Assembly (NCBI GenBank): GCA_963819885.1
Contig: CAWFXV010000022.1
Location: forward strand, 1-64,000
DNA from: JACVRX01 sp963819885
Lineage (GTDB): Bacteria; Actinomycetota; Actinomycetes; Jiangellales; Jiangellaceae
DNA: 64,000 nt
Direction: 5' to 3'
The notes beneath the pieces were generated by a model. The model saw only the letters and a program-made list of their open reading frames with translations, was not told where the DNA came from and did not search any database. The position numbers and the translations under genes are program-made. This document shows, piece after piece, positions 1-9,554 of this stretch (positions are counted from its first letter, which is position 1; the number at the start of each line of letters is the position of its first letter).

Positions 1-72
1 GACCTTTCCAAGTGCCGAGGTGACCCGGGGTGCCCCAACGATCGGCGCGGCGGCGGCGAGCACGCCACGGAC
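1..72 (-). pseudogene. fragment of a carboxymuconolactone-decarboxylase-like paralogue
   Basis: Read on the minus strand this edge fragment encodes HVRGVLAAAAPIVG followed by APRVTSALGKV. It closely matches RVRDVLAAVAPIVG and TARVASAVGN in the intact gene at 1003-1332. The gene would continue beyond base 1. Upstream the frame is closed by stops, and an ATG at 119 (MSE...) lies in another frame, so the 5' half looks deleted or scrambled. Seen: the protein similarity and the broken frame. Inferred: a duplicated copy whose N-terminal half has been lost. Confidence 0.5.
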
Positions 73-262
73 GTGATAGCGCCGCCGTCGACATCGTCAG
101 CGCCGGCCTGCTCACTCATGGTGACCGGAATGGTGCCAAGCGATGAACACGCCCACCGACGCGGCCGTCACCTACGGATGCATGCAGGAGCCGGGCGAAC
201 TAGGCGACAGCGTGACGACCAAGGTATCGACACGAACGTTCCGAGGCCGGGTTGGCGCCCGC

Positions 263-706
263 CTACTCGACCTCGGTGATGTCGCGTCCGTGTGCGGTCA
301 ATGCCCAGATCACGGTGATGGCGATCGCGATCATCGTGATCGACCAGACTGGGTAATACGGCAGCCAGGCGAAGTTCACGATGGCGCTGATCACCGCGAC
401 GATCACGCCGACGGTCCGAGCCCAGACCGCGCCTCGGAACAGCCAGATGCCGGCGAGCAGGACGATGATGCCACCGATGAGGTGGATCCATCCCCACGTG
501 GTGGCGTCGAACTGCAGGAAGTAGACGTCGCCGGTGGCTTCGGTCCCGGCCGCCGGGACGACGCTGTAGAACTCGTTCTCGATGATCCCCGCCAGTCCAG
601 CGATGGCGTGGAACGTGCCGATCATGATCAACATGATGGCGGCGAACGAGATCCAGCCGACAGCGGCGCTGCTCCGCTCCCGGTAGGTGTTTTGCGTCTC
701 GGACAT
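263..706 (-). CDS. DUF7144-type four-helix membrane protein
   Basis: A protein of 147 residues starting MSETQNTYRERSS. It has four hydrophobic segments (about 15-38, 65-85, 90-108 and 113-135). The pattern is that of the DUF7144 family, small actinobacterial inner-membrane proteins without assigned function; the opening segment contains AAVGWISFAAIMLIMIGTFH. The ATG at 706 is chosen because a GAGG-type ribosome site sits just upstream; the reading frame continues upstream without support. It lies between two copies of a carboxymuconolactone-decarboxylase-like gene, but no operon can be shown. Family assignment is from memory of the fold pattern. Confidence 0.75.
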   Translation of the reverse strand: MSETQNTYRERSSAAVGWISFAAIMLIMIGTFHAIAGLAGIIENEFYSVVPAAGTEATGDVYFLQFDATTWGWIHLIGGIIVLLAGIWLFRGAVWARTVGVIVAVISAIVNFAWLPYYPVWSITMIAIAITVIWALTAHGRDITEVE

Positions 707-1002
707 GCTTCTGCCTCGCTCTTCTCGCGCTGCTCGCACCGCGCTGCGCGGCGCCACCGCATTCAAGCAGTCAACACAGAGTCCGGCTAGCACCCCACGC
801 GGTAATCTGGCGACCAGAAACGTAACGGCGCGTATTCGCCGGCTGGGAATAAGCCGTGCCCCAGGGTCAGGCGATCTGGTCTCTGCGGTGTCGCCTCACG
901 TGACCGCTGGCGCCACCTGACAGGACCGCGAGTCTCGGAGCTGGTGGCTGCCTGGGCGGGGGACGAGTGAGCGGGCGGCACGATGCCCCGCGGATACGGG
1001 AG

Positions 1003-1332
1003 CTACGTGCCTTCGGCGAGCTGCTGCTCGGCTGCGAGTTCGGCGAGGCCAAGCGCGCGGACGACATTGCCCACCGCGGAGGCGACGCGGGCCGTTCCTA
1101 CAATCGGTGCGACGGCTGCCAGGACGTCGCGGACCCGCTCGCCGTCGACCCCGATTTCGGCCGCGGCGCCGAGATTCAACAGGTACGAGCTCGGCGGTGC
1201 ATCCACCGCGACGAGCGCGGCGATGCGCACCAGCATCAAGGTTTGTAGGTCGAGGCCGGAGGCTTCCACCGAGGCGGCGGTCATGGTCGCCAGCAGATCC
1301 AACACCGGGGTTTCCGCGGGTACGTCGCTCAT
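1003..1332 (-). CDS. carboxymuconolactone decarboxylase-like protein
   Basis: About 109 residues, all-helical and alanine-rich, starting MSDVPAETPVLDLL. The GAGGAG sequence about 10 nt upstream fixes the ATG at 1332 over an earlier in-frame start. The layout (LMLVRIAALVAVDAP, then a helical hairpin ending in VGNVVRALGLAELA) resembles short AhpD/CMD-like proteins, which are alkylhydroperoxidase-type folds. The usual CxxC pair is absent, so no redox activity should be assumed. A second, broken copy of the C-terminal half lies at 1-72. The family call is moderate. Confidence 0.6.
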   Translation of the reverse strand: MSDVPAETPVLDLLATMTAASVEASGLDLQTLMLVRIAALVAVDAPPSSYLLNLGAAAEIGVDGERVRDVLAAVAPIVGTARVASAVGNVVRALGLAELAAEQQLAEGT

Positions 1333-1487
1333 CTCAGCGCTCCTCATCCATGTGTGGTTGGCGGCGGCACTATACGCCGTTGCCGGGCCCTGTGGCGGTC
1401 ATCAAGTCGCCGCTGGGCCGATGGAAACAACGCCTGGCGCGTTCGACGGTCTACCTAGCAGGTAAGCGTACGCACACGGCACCGGCA

Positions 1488-2039
1488 TTAGCTGCGCCCA
1501 GGCCACCAGGCGGGCGCCTCGACGGCCCCCGTCTGCACGGCGACTGCGAGCGAATCGAAGACCGTCCAGACCTCGGTGATCTTGTTCCCGCTGAGGGTCA
1601 TGAATGCGGTGCCCTCGACGTCGATCGCCTCACCGCTCGCGGGCAGTCCAGGGACGTCCCCGGTGTGGGTTCCGGTGATCCGGAACTCGATCGCGATCCG
1701 GTTCTTCTCGCGGATCTCCTGGGTGAGCTCCATCCGCACGTCCGGCGCGAGCGCGCGCCACGACTCGATGCTCTCTTTGGCCATGGCCGGGCCGCCGCCT
1801 TCAGTGGTGAACGAGAGGCCGTTCGTGTAGATCGAGATGTCGGGCGCGATGTGCTTGTCGGCCTCGTTGAAATCGCCGTCGTTCCAGGCGCCGAGCACGA
1901 ACCTCACCGCTGGATGCTTCGGCTCAAGCTGAGCGCCCTCGACATCCTTCCCCTGCTTGTGCTTGAAGTGCTTAATCGCGAGAGCCGTAACCGTCGGGAT
2001 GACAGCGAGGTCAGGGCCGGATGCCAGCAGGTCATTCAT
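1488..2039 (-). CDS. SnoaL-like ester cyclase family protein
   Basis: A protein of 183 residues. From about residue 43 it follows the NTF2/SnoaL cone fold: AVRFVLGAWNDGDFNEADKH opens the domain and IEFRITGTHTGDVPGLPASG is the mid-sheet region typical of SnoaL-like polyketide cyclase relatives. The final strand is VEGTAFMTLSGNKITEVWTV. Family members catalyse aldol cyclisations or have unknown roles; the substrate cannot be inferred. A 14-bp inverted repeat CTAGGTCCGCCTAG (2042-2055) sits directly against the start codon and could be an operator. The gene stands alone. Confidence 0.75.
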   Translation of the reverse strand: MNDLLASGPDLAVIPTVTALAIKHFKHKQGKDVEGAQLEPKHPAVRFVLGAWNDGDFNEADKHIAPDISIYTNGLSFTTEGGGPAMAKESIESWRALAPDVRMELTQEIREKNRIAIEFRITGTHTGDVPGLPASGEAIDVEGTAFMTLSGNKITEVWTVFDSLAVAVQTGAVEAPAWWPGRS

Positions 2040-2071
2040 GTCTAGGTCCGCCTAGTCGGAGCACAGGCAGG

Positions 2072-2701
2072 CTAGCCCGTGGCTGGCTTCACCTGCAGCG
2101 TGATGAAGCCTTCGTTCGTCGGGAAGTACATGCGCCACCGTAGCCGGGGACGATCAACAAGTCGACGGTCAATGGGCTGGCCGAATCCGATTCGGCGAGG
2201 ACTCGCCCGGTCGCGGCATTGCGCCGTGTGACCTGCTCTTTGTGGCGGCTGGTCACGACATCGAGCAGCACGCGAGGTCTTGGGGGCCGCAGAGCTCATC
2301 TGCAGGCGTCGAGCGCCTTGGGCAGCGGATGGTCGAGGCAAGGCAGGTCACTGGTAAACATCGGCACCCGCGCCGGCGTCTCGTCCCAGCGCCACTCGTC
2401 GATGCTGGCGAAGGAACATTTGCAGCCTGCCCAGCCGGTGGGTGACGGTCGCGGTGGTGAATCTGGGCTTGTGCTTCCCGGGACGCTCAGCCAGCGACGG
2501 TTTGTAGTCCTCTACGTGCCGGCGGGTGATGTCGGCGATGTCGGCCGCGTCCGGTGTGGCCCACGAGGAAACCCGACGAACGAGCGCAGTGCGACAGAAC
2601 ACCCACGCGATCTGTTCCAGGTAGCGGCGCATGGTGACAGCCAGCTGTGGCCTCGCCACGGCTAGCTGCTCACAGACGGGCAGCAGCAGCGGCGCGCTCA
2701 C
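2072..2701 (-). pseudogene. decayed tyrosine recombinase (integrase), N-terminal part
   Basis: Minus-strand reading gives the core-binding half of an actinobacterial tyrosine recombinase: MRRYLEQIAWVF, then DITRRHVEDYKPSLAERPGK and TTATVTHRLGRLQMF. After a frame change come SIDEWRWDETPARVPMFTSD and DHPLPKALDA. The catalytic half (Arg...HxxR...Tyr) is not found downstream. The tail (about 2072-2270, containing SRHKEQVTRRNAATG) is unrecognised coding debris. Seen: one protein similarity split over two frames and then lost. Known: such recombinases move integrative elements or plasmids. The gene is dead. A separate C-terminal recombinase remnant lies at 20942-21300. Confidence 0.75.
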
Positions 2702-2775
2702 CGCTCACCTGCCGGGGTCGGTCCATCGGCGAACACCTGCGCGTCGATCACGTCGGCAGCCTTGCGGTACCTCTG

Positions 2776-2787
2776 TACGATCTGCCC
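2776..2787 (+). promoter_or_regulatory. -10 hexamer giving a leaderless exporter mRNA
   Basis: TACGAT at 2776-2781 fits the actinobacterial TANNNT -10 pattern and is followed by six bases before the GTG at 2788. That spacing puts transcription start on the start codon itself. No Shine-Dalgarno sequence is present. This is inferred from spacing only. Confidence 0.45.
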
Positions 2788-4431
2788 GTGTCGGCTTCTA
2801 ACGATGTCGCAAGTGCGCCCCGGGTCGGGGGCGGTGTCCTGCCGCTGTTGGCGATCACTCAGTTCTTGATGACCGTCGACTCGACGGTCATGAACGTCTC
2901 GATCAGTGCGTTGGTCGAGGATCTGGACACGACGGTGACGGCGATCCAGGCGGTGATCACCTCCTACACGTTGGTGATGGCGGCCTCGATGATCACCGGC
3001 GGCAAGCTTGGGGACATTCTCGGTCGCCGGCGGGCGTTGCGAATCGGGCTGGTGGTGTACGCCGCCGGTTCGGGATTGACCGCCATCTCGCCGAATGTTG
3101 CCGTGTTGTTCCTCGGCTGGTCGGTTCTGGAGGGTCTGGGCGCCGCTTTGATCATGCCGACTGTGACGGCGCTGGTGGCCGGGAACTTCGCGGGCGAGCA
3201 GAGAGCGCGGGCCTACGGCGCGATTGCCGCCTCGGCGGCGGTTGCGGTCGCGGCCGGTCCGATCATCGGCGGGTTCGTCACGGCGAACTTCAGTTGGCGC
3301 TGGGTCTTCGCTGCCGAGGTCCTCATCGCCATCGGCATCTTGATCGGCACGGCCAGGATCCCGGACGTGGTGGTGGAGGAGCGTCCGAAACTGGACGGCG
3401 TCGGCGCGCTGCTGTCCGCGGCGGGCCTGGCGATGATCGTGCTGGGTGTGCTGCAGTCGTCGTCGTGGGGCTGGGTAGAGCCCCGGATCCCGGACGGCCC
3501 GGACGCGACCCCACAGATTGCCGGCATCTCGCTCACCGCCTGGCTCATCCTGGCTGGCCTGTTCGTGCTGTGGATGTTGGTGGAGTGGCTGGACCACCGG
3601 AAGGCCCGGGGGCAGGCACCGCTGTTCGATCCGGCGCTGCTCGACAACCGGCAGCTTCGTGGTGGGCTGTCGGTGCTGCTCACCCAGTACCTGGTGTCCA
3701 GCGGCCTGTTCTTCACCGTCCCGCTGTTCTTGACGATCGTGCTCGGCCTGGACGCGTTCGAGACCGGCATCAAGATGTTGCCGCTGTCACTGGCGCTCAT
3801 CGTGGTCGCGCCCGCGGTGCCGCGCTTCGCGCCGAATGCCAGCCCGCGGCGGGTCGCCCGGCTCGGCCTGCTCCTGCTGGCCGGAGCGGCGCTGCTGCTG
3901 GCCTTCCTGCTGGGCGAGTACCCAGCCGATGCCGGCATCGTCACCGTGCCGTTCCTGCTGCTGGGCGCCGGGCTCGGCCTGCTCGCCTCACAACTGGGCA
4001 ACGTGATCGTGTCCTCGGAGCCGGTCGAGCGCAGCGGCGAGGTCGGCGGGCTGCAGTACACCGCACAGAATCTCGGTGCTTCGCTGGGAACAGCGCTGAT
4101 CGGTGCGGTCGTCATCGGGGCGCTTGCCACGGTGCTGCTCCAAGGCGTCGAGGAATCACCCGCTGTGAGCGATGCAGTGGAAGAAGGAGTCGGCATTGAA
4201 CTCGAAGCCGGCGTCGAGTTCATGTCCGACGCTCAACTCGAGGCGGTCCTCGCCGAAACAGCGATTCCGCCGGAGGAGCAGGAGGCCATCGTCACGGCCA
4301 ACGCCGAGGCCCGCATCGAGGCCCTGCAGCTCGGCATGGTGGCCGTCGCATGGGTGGCCCTGCTCGGGCTCTTCCCGACAAGGCGGCTCCCAGGTAAAGC
4401 ACTCCAGACCACTGAGATCACGACCGAGTGA
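2788..4431 (+). CDS. DHA2-family 14-helix MFS drug exporter
   Basis: A protein of 547 residues with about 14 hydrophobic segments, characteristic of the EmrB/QacA (DHA2) proton-driven exporters in the cytoplasmic membrane. Helix 1 carries TQFLMTVDSTVMNVS (the usual D in helix 1). Motif A is GGKLGDILGRRRALRIG, between helices 2 and 3. The helix-5 region contains GPIIGGFVTANFSWRWVFA, the motif C/antiporter signature. A charged, acidic periplasmic stretch (about 445-515) precedes the last helix. The GTG at 2788 fits a leaderless promoter; the frame is open for 47 codons further upstream but those residues look non-coding. The substrate is unknown. Confidence 0.88.
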   Translation: MSASNDVASAPRVGGGVLPLLAITQFLMTVDSTVMNVSISALVEDLDTTVTAIQAVITSYTLVMAASMITGGKLGDILGRRRALRIGLVVYAAGSGLTAISPNVAVLFLGWSVLEGLGAALIMPTVTALVAGNFAGEQRARAYGAIAASAAVAVAAGPIIGGFVTANFSWRWVFAAEVLIAIGILIGTARIPDVVVEERPKLDGVGALLSAAGLAMIVLGVLQSSSWGWVEPRIPDGPDATPQIAGISLTAWLILAGLFVLWMLVEWLDHRKARGQAPLFDPALLDNRQLRGGLSVLLTQYLVSSGLFFTVPLFLTIVLGLDAFETGIKMLPLSLALIVVAPAVPRFAPNASPRRVARLGLLLLAGAALLLAFLLGEYPADAGIVTVPFLLLGAGLGLLASQLGNVIVSSEPVERSGEVGGLQYTAQNLGASLGTALIGAVVIGALATVLLQGVEESPAVSDAVEEGVGIELEAGVEFMSDAQLEAVLAETAIPPEEQEAIVTANAEARIEALQLGMVAVAWVALLGLFPTRRLPGKALQTTEITTE

Positions 4432-4742
4432 CGGCGCCGTGAAGGCCATGGCCGTAGCTCACCGTTCCCGGCCATTGCTCGTCATCCCAACCCAGCCGTG
4501 TGGCGGCCTGCCCTAACGAAAATCAGCACTGCGAAATTGTCGCAACGCTGCGGCCCTATGTTTTGCCGACCACTCTTAGCGTCACTTACCGCCTCCTTGC
4601 CGTCCTCACCACGCATCGACGTCGCTTCGGCCCATGACCCACTCGATGGTGAGGCGGCGCATCGTGGCTCAGCGGACTGCTTGCCTCCCGACCCTCTCGC
4701 GGGCTCCCCAAGCACGTGTTGAGCCATACGCTGGGGTGGAGA

Positions 4743-4776
4743 GTGAGAACACTCACGCTCCGAGCAGCGCTAGAGT
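4743..4776 (+). promoter_or_regulatory. palindrome plus -10 upstream of the sulfatase; gap 4432-4841
   Basis: The 410-base stretch between the exporter and the sulfatase holds no convincing gene. Near its end lies GTGAGAACACTCAC (4743-4756), a palindrome with 5-base arms. It is followed 14 bases later by TAGAGT (4771-4776), a TANNNT -10 candidate. The palindrome covers the place where a -35 element would lie, so a repressor bound there would block transcription of the sulfatase gene. No regulator gene is adjacent. Inference from position. Confidence 0.4.
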
Positions 4777-4841
4777 GCACGCACTTGGAGCTCTTTATCG
4801 GCATCGCTCCGTCGGAAGACACTGCACGAAGAAGGAGTCCG

Positions 4842-7249
4842 ATGAGTCGACCCGATCGCACTAGTCTCCCGATACGCCGAGAGACCTTCGCGGGCGTTGC
4901 AAACAGAACGCTCCACGGTTCGCAGCCGGACTGGAATCTGATTGGGCATCCGACTCCTCCGCAGGGCGCACCGAATGTGCTGCTTGTGCTGATCGACGAT
5001 GCCGGGTTCGGCAATCCGAGTACCTTCGGTGGCCCGATCCGGACGCCGAACTTCACGCGGATGGCGGCGGGTGGGCTGCGCTACAACCGGATGCACGTCA
5101 CGGCGCTGTGCTCGCCCACCAGGGCGGCTCTGTTGACCGGGAGGAACAACCACGCCGTCGGGTACGGCTCGATCGGCGAGTTCGCCGGTGGTTTCCCCGG
5201 CTACTCGGCCATCTTGCCTCGTGACTGCGCGCCGCTGCCTCGGATCCTGCGGGACAACGGGTACAGCACGGCCGCGTTCGGCAAGTGGCATTTGACCCCG
5301 GACGGGCAGCAGGGCCCGGCCGGGCCGTTCGACCGGTGGCCGAATGGGTGGGGGTTCGACTACTTCTACGGGATCCTCGGTGGTGGCTCCAGCCAGTATG
5401 ACCCGTGCCTAGCCGAGAACCAGAAGATCATCGGTACGGCCGCCGAGTTCTACGACGAGGAGCACCCGTACTACTTCCCCGACGCCATGGCGGACAAGAC
5501 CATCGAGTGGCTGCACGGCATCCGCGGCCAGGATGCCGGTAAGCCGTTCTTCGTCTACTTCTCCACCGGCTGCAGCCACGCCCCGCACCATGTCGCGAAG
5601 GAGTGGGCGGACCGGTACCAGGGCCAGTTCGACCAGGGCTGGGACCGGCTGCGCGAGGAGACCTTCGCCCGGCAGCAGGAGCTGGGTGTCATCCCGCCCG
5701 ACGCGGAGCTGACCCCTCGCGACCAGGCGTTCCCGGCATGGGAGGACGTGCCCGAGAAGTTGAAGCCGTTCTACGCCCGGCAGATGGAGGTCTACGCCGG
5801 CTACTCGGAGAACGCCGACCACAACGTCGGGCGGGTGATCGACGCGATCGACGAGCTGGGCGAGCTGGACAACACGCTGATCATCTGGATCTGGGGCGAC
5901 AACGGCGCCAGCATGGAAGGGACGGTCACCGGCTCGTTCAACGAACTGACGATGCAGAACGGCATCCCGCTCACCGACGAGATGCAGCTGCAGCTCGCCG
6001 AGCGGTACGGCGGGATCGACGCGTGGAGCACGTCGATGATGGCGCCACACTACGGGGCGGCCTGGGCATGGGCGGGGAACACGCCGTTCAAGTGGGGCAA
6101 GCAGGTCGGCTCGCACCTCGGCGGGACCCGCAACCCGCTGGTGCTGCACTGGCCGGAACGCATCACCGACGCGGCGGCCTCCGCTCGCAGTTCACCCACG
6201 TGATCGACATCGCACCGCTGGTCCTGGACGTGATCGGGATTCCGGTCCCGCGGACCGTCGATGGGATCGAGCAGGAGCCCATGCACGGGATCTCGTTCGC
6301 CGCCTCGCTGACCGACCGGGCCGCGGAGGAGCACCGGACCCAGCAGTACTTCGAGACCATCGGCAACCGGGCGATGTACAAGGACGGCTGGTGGCTGGCG
6401 ATGAAGACCGAGCGCATCCCGTGGGTGCTCACCCCCGATGCGATCCGGCCCTACGCGCCTGACGTGTGGGACCCGGACGCCGGCCCCACCGAGCTGTACT
6501 ACCTGCCCGACGACTTCACGCAGGCCAAGGACTTCTCCGGCGAGCACCCGGAGAAGGTGGGTGAGCTGAAGGAGCTGTTCTGGGAGGAGGCCGAGCGGTA
6601 CAAGGTGTTGCCGCTGCTCGGGGCGCTGTCCACCTTCTTCGGGATACTGCCGCCGCTGCCGGAGCAGGCCAAGTTCGAGTTCCGCGGGGACGTGCAGAAC
6701 GTGATGCCCGGGATGATCCCCAGGATCTACAACCACTCCTACGCGATCGAGGCGGACCTGGTCGTGCCGGACGCGGGCGCCGAAGGTGTCATCGTGGCCG
6801 AGGCAGACCACCTCGGCGGGTTCACCCTCTACGTCAAGGACGGCAAACTCACGCACACCTACTCGATGATGGGGGTGTTCGTGTTCAAGCAAGTCGCCGA
6901 CGAGGCGCTGCCCACCGGCGAGGTGACGGTCCGAATGCAGTTCGAGGCCGACGCGGCCAAGCCGGCGACCGGCGGCGACGTGACCTTGTTCATCGACGGC
7001 CGACCGGTCGGCAAAGGACGGATGGACCACACCGTGCCCATCCGGTTCACCGGCTACGCCGGCATGGACATCGGCAGGGACAACGGTGGCGTCGTCGATA
7101 TGAGCTACGAGAGCGAGAAGCCTTTCGCGTTCACCGGGACGGTGAAGAAGGTGGTCTTCGACCTCAAGCCTCACCTCTCGGACGAGGATGAGCTCCGACT
7201 GCACGCCGAGGCACATCGCGGACAGTCCGCGCACGGCCTCGCCGGATGA
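4842..7249 (+). pseudogene. type I arylsulfatase, split by one frameshift
   Basis: Restoring one base gives about 802 residues, the usual size for large bacterial arylsulfatases. The ATG at 4842 follows GAAGGAG. Visible features: metal-binding LIDDAGFG near the N terminus; the sulfatase signature CSPTRAALLTG with Cys90 as the residue matured to formylglycine; GKWHL; and IWGDNGAS, another metal site. The first frame ends at 6203. The second frame resumes with LRSQFTHVIDIAPLVLDVIG and runs to 7249. The break lies in gacgcggcggcc (about 6168-6179), where adding one G to make GGG rejoins both halves. This may be a true inactivation or a homopolymer sequencing error. As written the product lacks about 350 C-terminal residues. 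Confidence 0.85.
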
Positions 7250-7265
7250 AACGAAGGGAAGGAAG

Positions 7266-7775
7266 ATGCGTGAGCAGACGATCGATGTGCTGATCGGGGG
7301 CTACCTCTCGACGGAGGCGGCGCAGGAGGACTACGAAGCGGTCCTGAACTGTGGTGCGCGGGTCGAGGGTGCGGTCGTCGTCAGCAAGGACCTCGAGGGA
7401 AACCTCTCGGTAGAGCAGACCGATCACATGGTCGAGAAAGGTGCCGCGGGGCTCGCCTCGGTCGGGTTCGTGGTCGGCCTTTTCGCGCCGCCGCTACTCG
7501 CCGCGACCGCGGTCGGCGCAGCGCTGGGTGCGGTGGGCGGCAAGGTGCTGCACAAGAAGACGGGCAGCAAGATCGAGGAGTCAGCCGGCGAAACGATCCC
7601 CATCGGGGGCTCCGGCCTGATCGTGGCGTATCAGCACGAGGTCGCCGACACAGTGGAACCCGCGGTCACGCGCGCGATCGAGAAGGTGGTCGGCCAGGCG
7701 GAGGGTCGCCATGTGCAGGCACTCAAGGGGGCGCTCGCGGATGCGCAGAAGAAGATGGCCGAGACCGGTGGTTAG
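7266..7775 (+). CDS. DUF1269-like membrane-associated stress protein
   Basis: A protein of 169 residues starting MREQTIDVLIGGY. The ATG follows GGAAGGAAG, 17 bases after the sulfatase stop, so the two are probably co-transcribed. An N-terminal ferredoxin-like part (EDYEAVLNCGARVEGAVVVS) is followed by a glycine/alanine-rich hydrophobic hairpin (about 64-95). The C-terminal part contains IPIGGSGLIVAYQHE and an amphipathic helix. This arrangement matches the DUF1269 family, annotated as general-stress or membrane proteins; the biochemical role is unknown. Confidence 0.7.
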   Translation: MREQTIDVLIGGYLSTEAAQEDYEAVLNCGARVEGAVVVSKDLEGNLSVEQTDHMVEKGAAGLASVGFVVGLFAPPLLAATAVGAALGAVGGKVLHKKTGSKIEESAGETIPIGGSGLIVAYQHEVADTVEPAVTRAIEKVVGQAEGRHVQALKGALADAQKKMAETGG

Positions 7776-7921
7776 GCGCACGCTGATCCTCGGGTTTCCA
7801 GCCACGCCATCCGTGTAGTAGGGCATGTGGTCGGTCCTCTCGAACGATGACGTGGTCGGCGTCGGCGTCAGACGCTCGAATGCCGAGTGGGAGGGGACTT
7901 GTTAAGAGACTTGGCGGCGGA

Positions 7922-9472
7922 TCACAGGCCCTCTCCCAAGTTGGCGATGAATCTGATGGCCGTGATGCTCGGCAGAAACACGTAAGCAGCTGCTTTGGTC
8001 GTAACGAAGCTTGAGAGCCCCGTCACCTCGATCGGCGCGCCCCCATCCGGCTGAGGTATGACGAAGATGCTCTCCGCCGGGTCCTGGGTGCCGATCAGTG
8101 GATCTTTCGACTTTGGGTCAAGCCTGACGGCCCCAGCGAATTCGCCGTCATTGACCCAACGTCGCAGCACGAACTCGTATTGGTTTTCGATGTTCGAGTT
8201 GATGAAATGAAAGAGCATCCCGCGCTCGATGCCATCGTAGGGTTTCCCTGGATCATAGGTCGGCCCGTACGGCATACCGCGACGAATTAGCCGGTGAGAA
8301 TTATTGCTCCCGCCGGGCACCCCCTGGCCCGCGACCGGTTGACCGCGTGGATTGACGCGGCGTATGTGCGCGCCGACGGGACACCGGATCCCCTTCGGAT
8401 CTCCCAGACCATCGGCATTCACATACTCGAAATCGTTCAACTGTTCGGGCGAAATCCCTCCCGCAGGGCTATCCGTGTCCGGTGACAACGCGAGAGGAAC
8501 GCCGTTGCGCCATCGCCCGCACATCTTCGCGGCGAGCAGTTCAGGATCGATCTTGTCTCTGTTCGACTGCAGAAAATCCTCAAAGCCAACGACGTCGGTT
8601 TCGACCTTCTTGAAGACTGCAAAGCTACCGTTCAAGCCAAGTTGTCCCGGCTCGGGTACCACGTAGTTCTCAGCGTCCTCCCGCAAGACGAACAGCCATG
8701 GCTCGCAGGGCTGCTGGTGATCGGGGGGATATCTTTCCGGGCCACCGCGAATGGTGGTCGTCGTGATGCCGTCGGTAAATCCGAAGTGAATTTTGGTCGT
8801 AGGCACGGGCTGGCCATTTTGCATTTCCATCAGCGCCATCCCGTCCTGGCGCCAGATCTCTCGAAAGGCATCCCCCTCGGCAAACCAGGCAGCCAACCTG
8901 TCGCTGTAGCTCGTCATCGCCTCCGGGCTGAGGGCGTGCAGCGTCACCAGAACGTGATCGTCCCCACTCCCAAAACCGCCGAGCCAGTTCTGGGGGGAAC
9001 CCGCTCCGGTATCTCCGACCAACTCCGCTCGTTGCGCGGCTCCATCGACGAACGCACCGAATGATTTGAACGATACCGTCGGGACGCGTTCTTCTATCTC
9101 CAGTGCCACCAGTCCGGGCCACGTGATACCGATGTTGAGGCAATAGTCGGGCTTCCGACGCGGGGCATCGGTGGGATCGTCTTCTGGCCCGGGCGCGAAC
9201 CCCACATGCCAGTCCTCGGCAGTCGTGAGCTGCGGGGCGTCGGATTCGTCGCCGCTGACGAGCCGTCCGAGTTGCCTGCGCGCTTGTGCCGGAATTCCCA
9301 CCGTCAACAAGAAATGTCGCACCATCGGCATTCGATAACCGCGGAGAACGAACCCCTGGATGTCCGCGAGGTCGAGCGCGGACTCTTCCAGGCCCCCCGA
9401 ATCGGTATCGGGCTCTAGGCGTTCATGCCGCTCTCGACCAAGCAACCGGCGAAGAAGCCCCGGGCCCTTCAT
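7922..9472 (-). CDS. DyP-type dye-decolorizing heme peroxidase
   Basis: A protein of 516 residues, longer than minimal DyPs. The DyP signature GFTDG (231-235) supplies the catalytic Asp234. GAHIRRVNPR carries the proximal heme ligand His369. The distal Arg lies in HRLIRRGMPYG (393-403). The N-terminal ferredoxin-like domain starts at DIQGFVLRGY. Family role: H2O2-dependent oxidation of bulky substrates. There is no signal peptide or Tat motif, so it is probably cytoplasmic or encapsulated. The ATG at 9472 has no good ribosome site; AAGGAG lies over 20 bases further upstream, so the true start is uncertain. It follows a damaged companion gene (9555-10414) on the same strand. Confidence 0.9.
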   Translation of the reverse strand: MKGPGLLRRLLGRERHERLEPDTDSGGLEESALDLADIQGFVLRGYRMPMVRHFLLTVGIPAQARRQLGRLVSGDESDAPQLTTAEDWHVGFAPGPEDDPTDAPRRKPDYCLNIGITWPGLVALEIEERVPTVSFKSFGAFVDGAAQRAELVGDTGAGSPQNWLGGFGSGDDHVLVTLHALSPEAMTSYSDRLAAWFAEGDAFREIWRQDGMALMEMQNGQPVPTTKIHFGFTDGITTTTIRGGPERYPPDHQQPCEPWLFVLREDAENYVVPEPGQLGLNGSFAVFKKVETDVVGFEDFLQSNRDKIDPELLAAKMCGRWRNGVPLALSPDTDSPAGGISPEQLNDFEYVNADGLGDPKGIRCPVGAHIRRVNPRGQPVAGQGVPGGSNNSHRLIRRGMPYGPTYDPGKPYDGIERGMLFHFINSNIENQYEFVLRRWVNDGEFAGAVRLDPKSKDPLIGTQDPAESIFVIPQPDGGAPIEVTGLSSFVTTKAAAYVFLPSITAIRFIANLGEGL

Positions 9473-9554
9473 CGCCGGTGTGCCTGTGTGTCGTTCTCCT
9501 TAGCCAACGCCGAACTCCGATTTGATCCATGGTTCGTGACCACGTGACAGCCTG

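Noticed and set aside
143..790. Plus-strand frame opposite the DUF7144 gene
   Set aside because: Asp/Gly/Arg-rich antisense composition; the minus strand encodes a clean four-helix protein.
6050..7234. Long minus-strand frame of 394 codons opposite the sulfatase
   Set aside because: It is the mirror of a conserved coding region, with Val/Leu/Arg/His-rich composition typical of antisense frames in GC-rich DNA, and no ribosome site.
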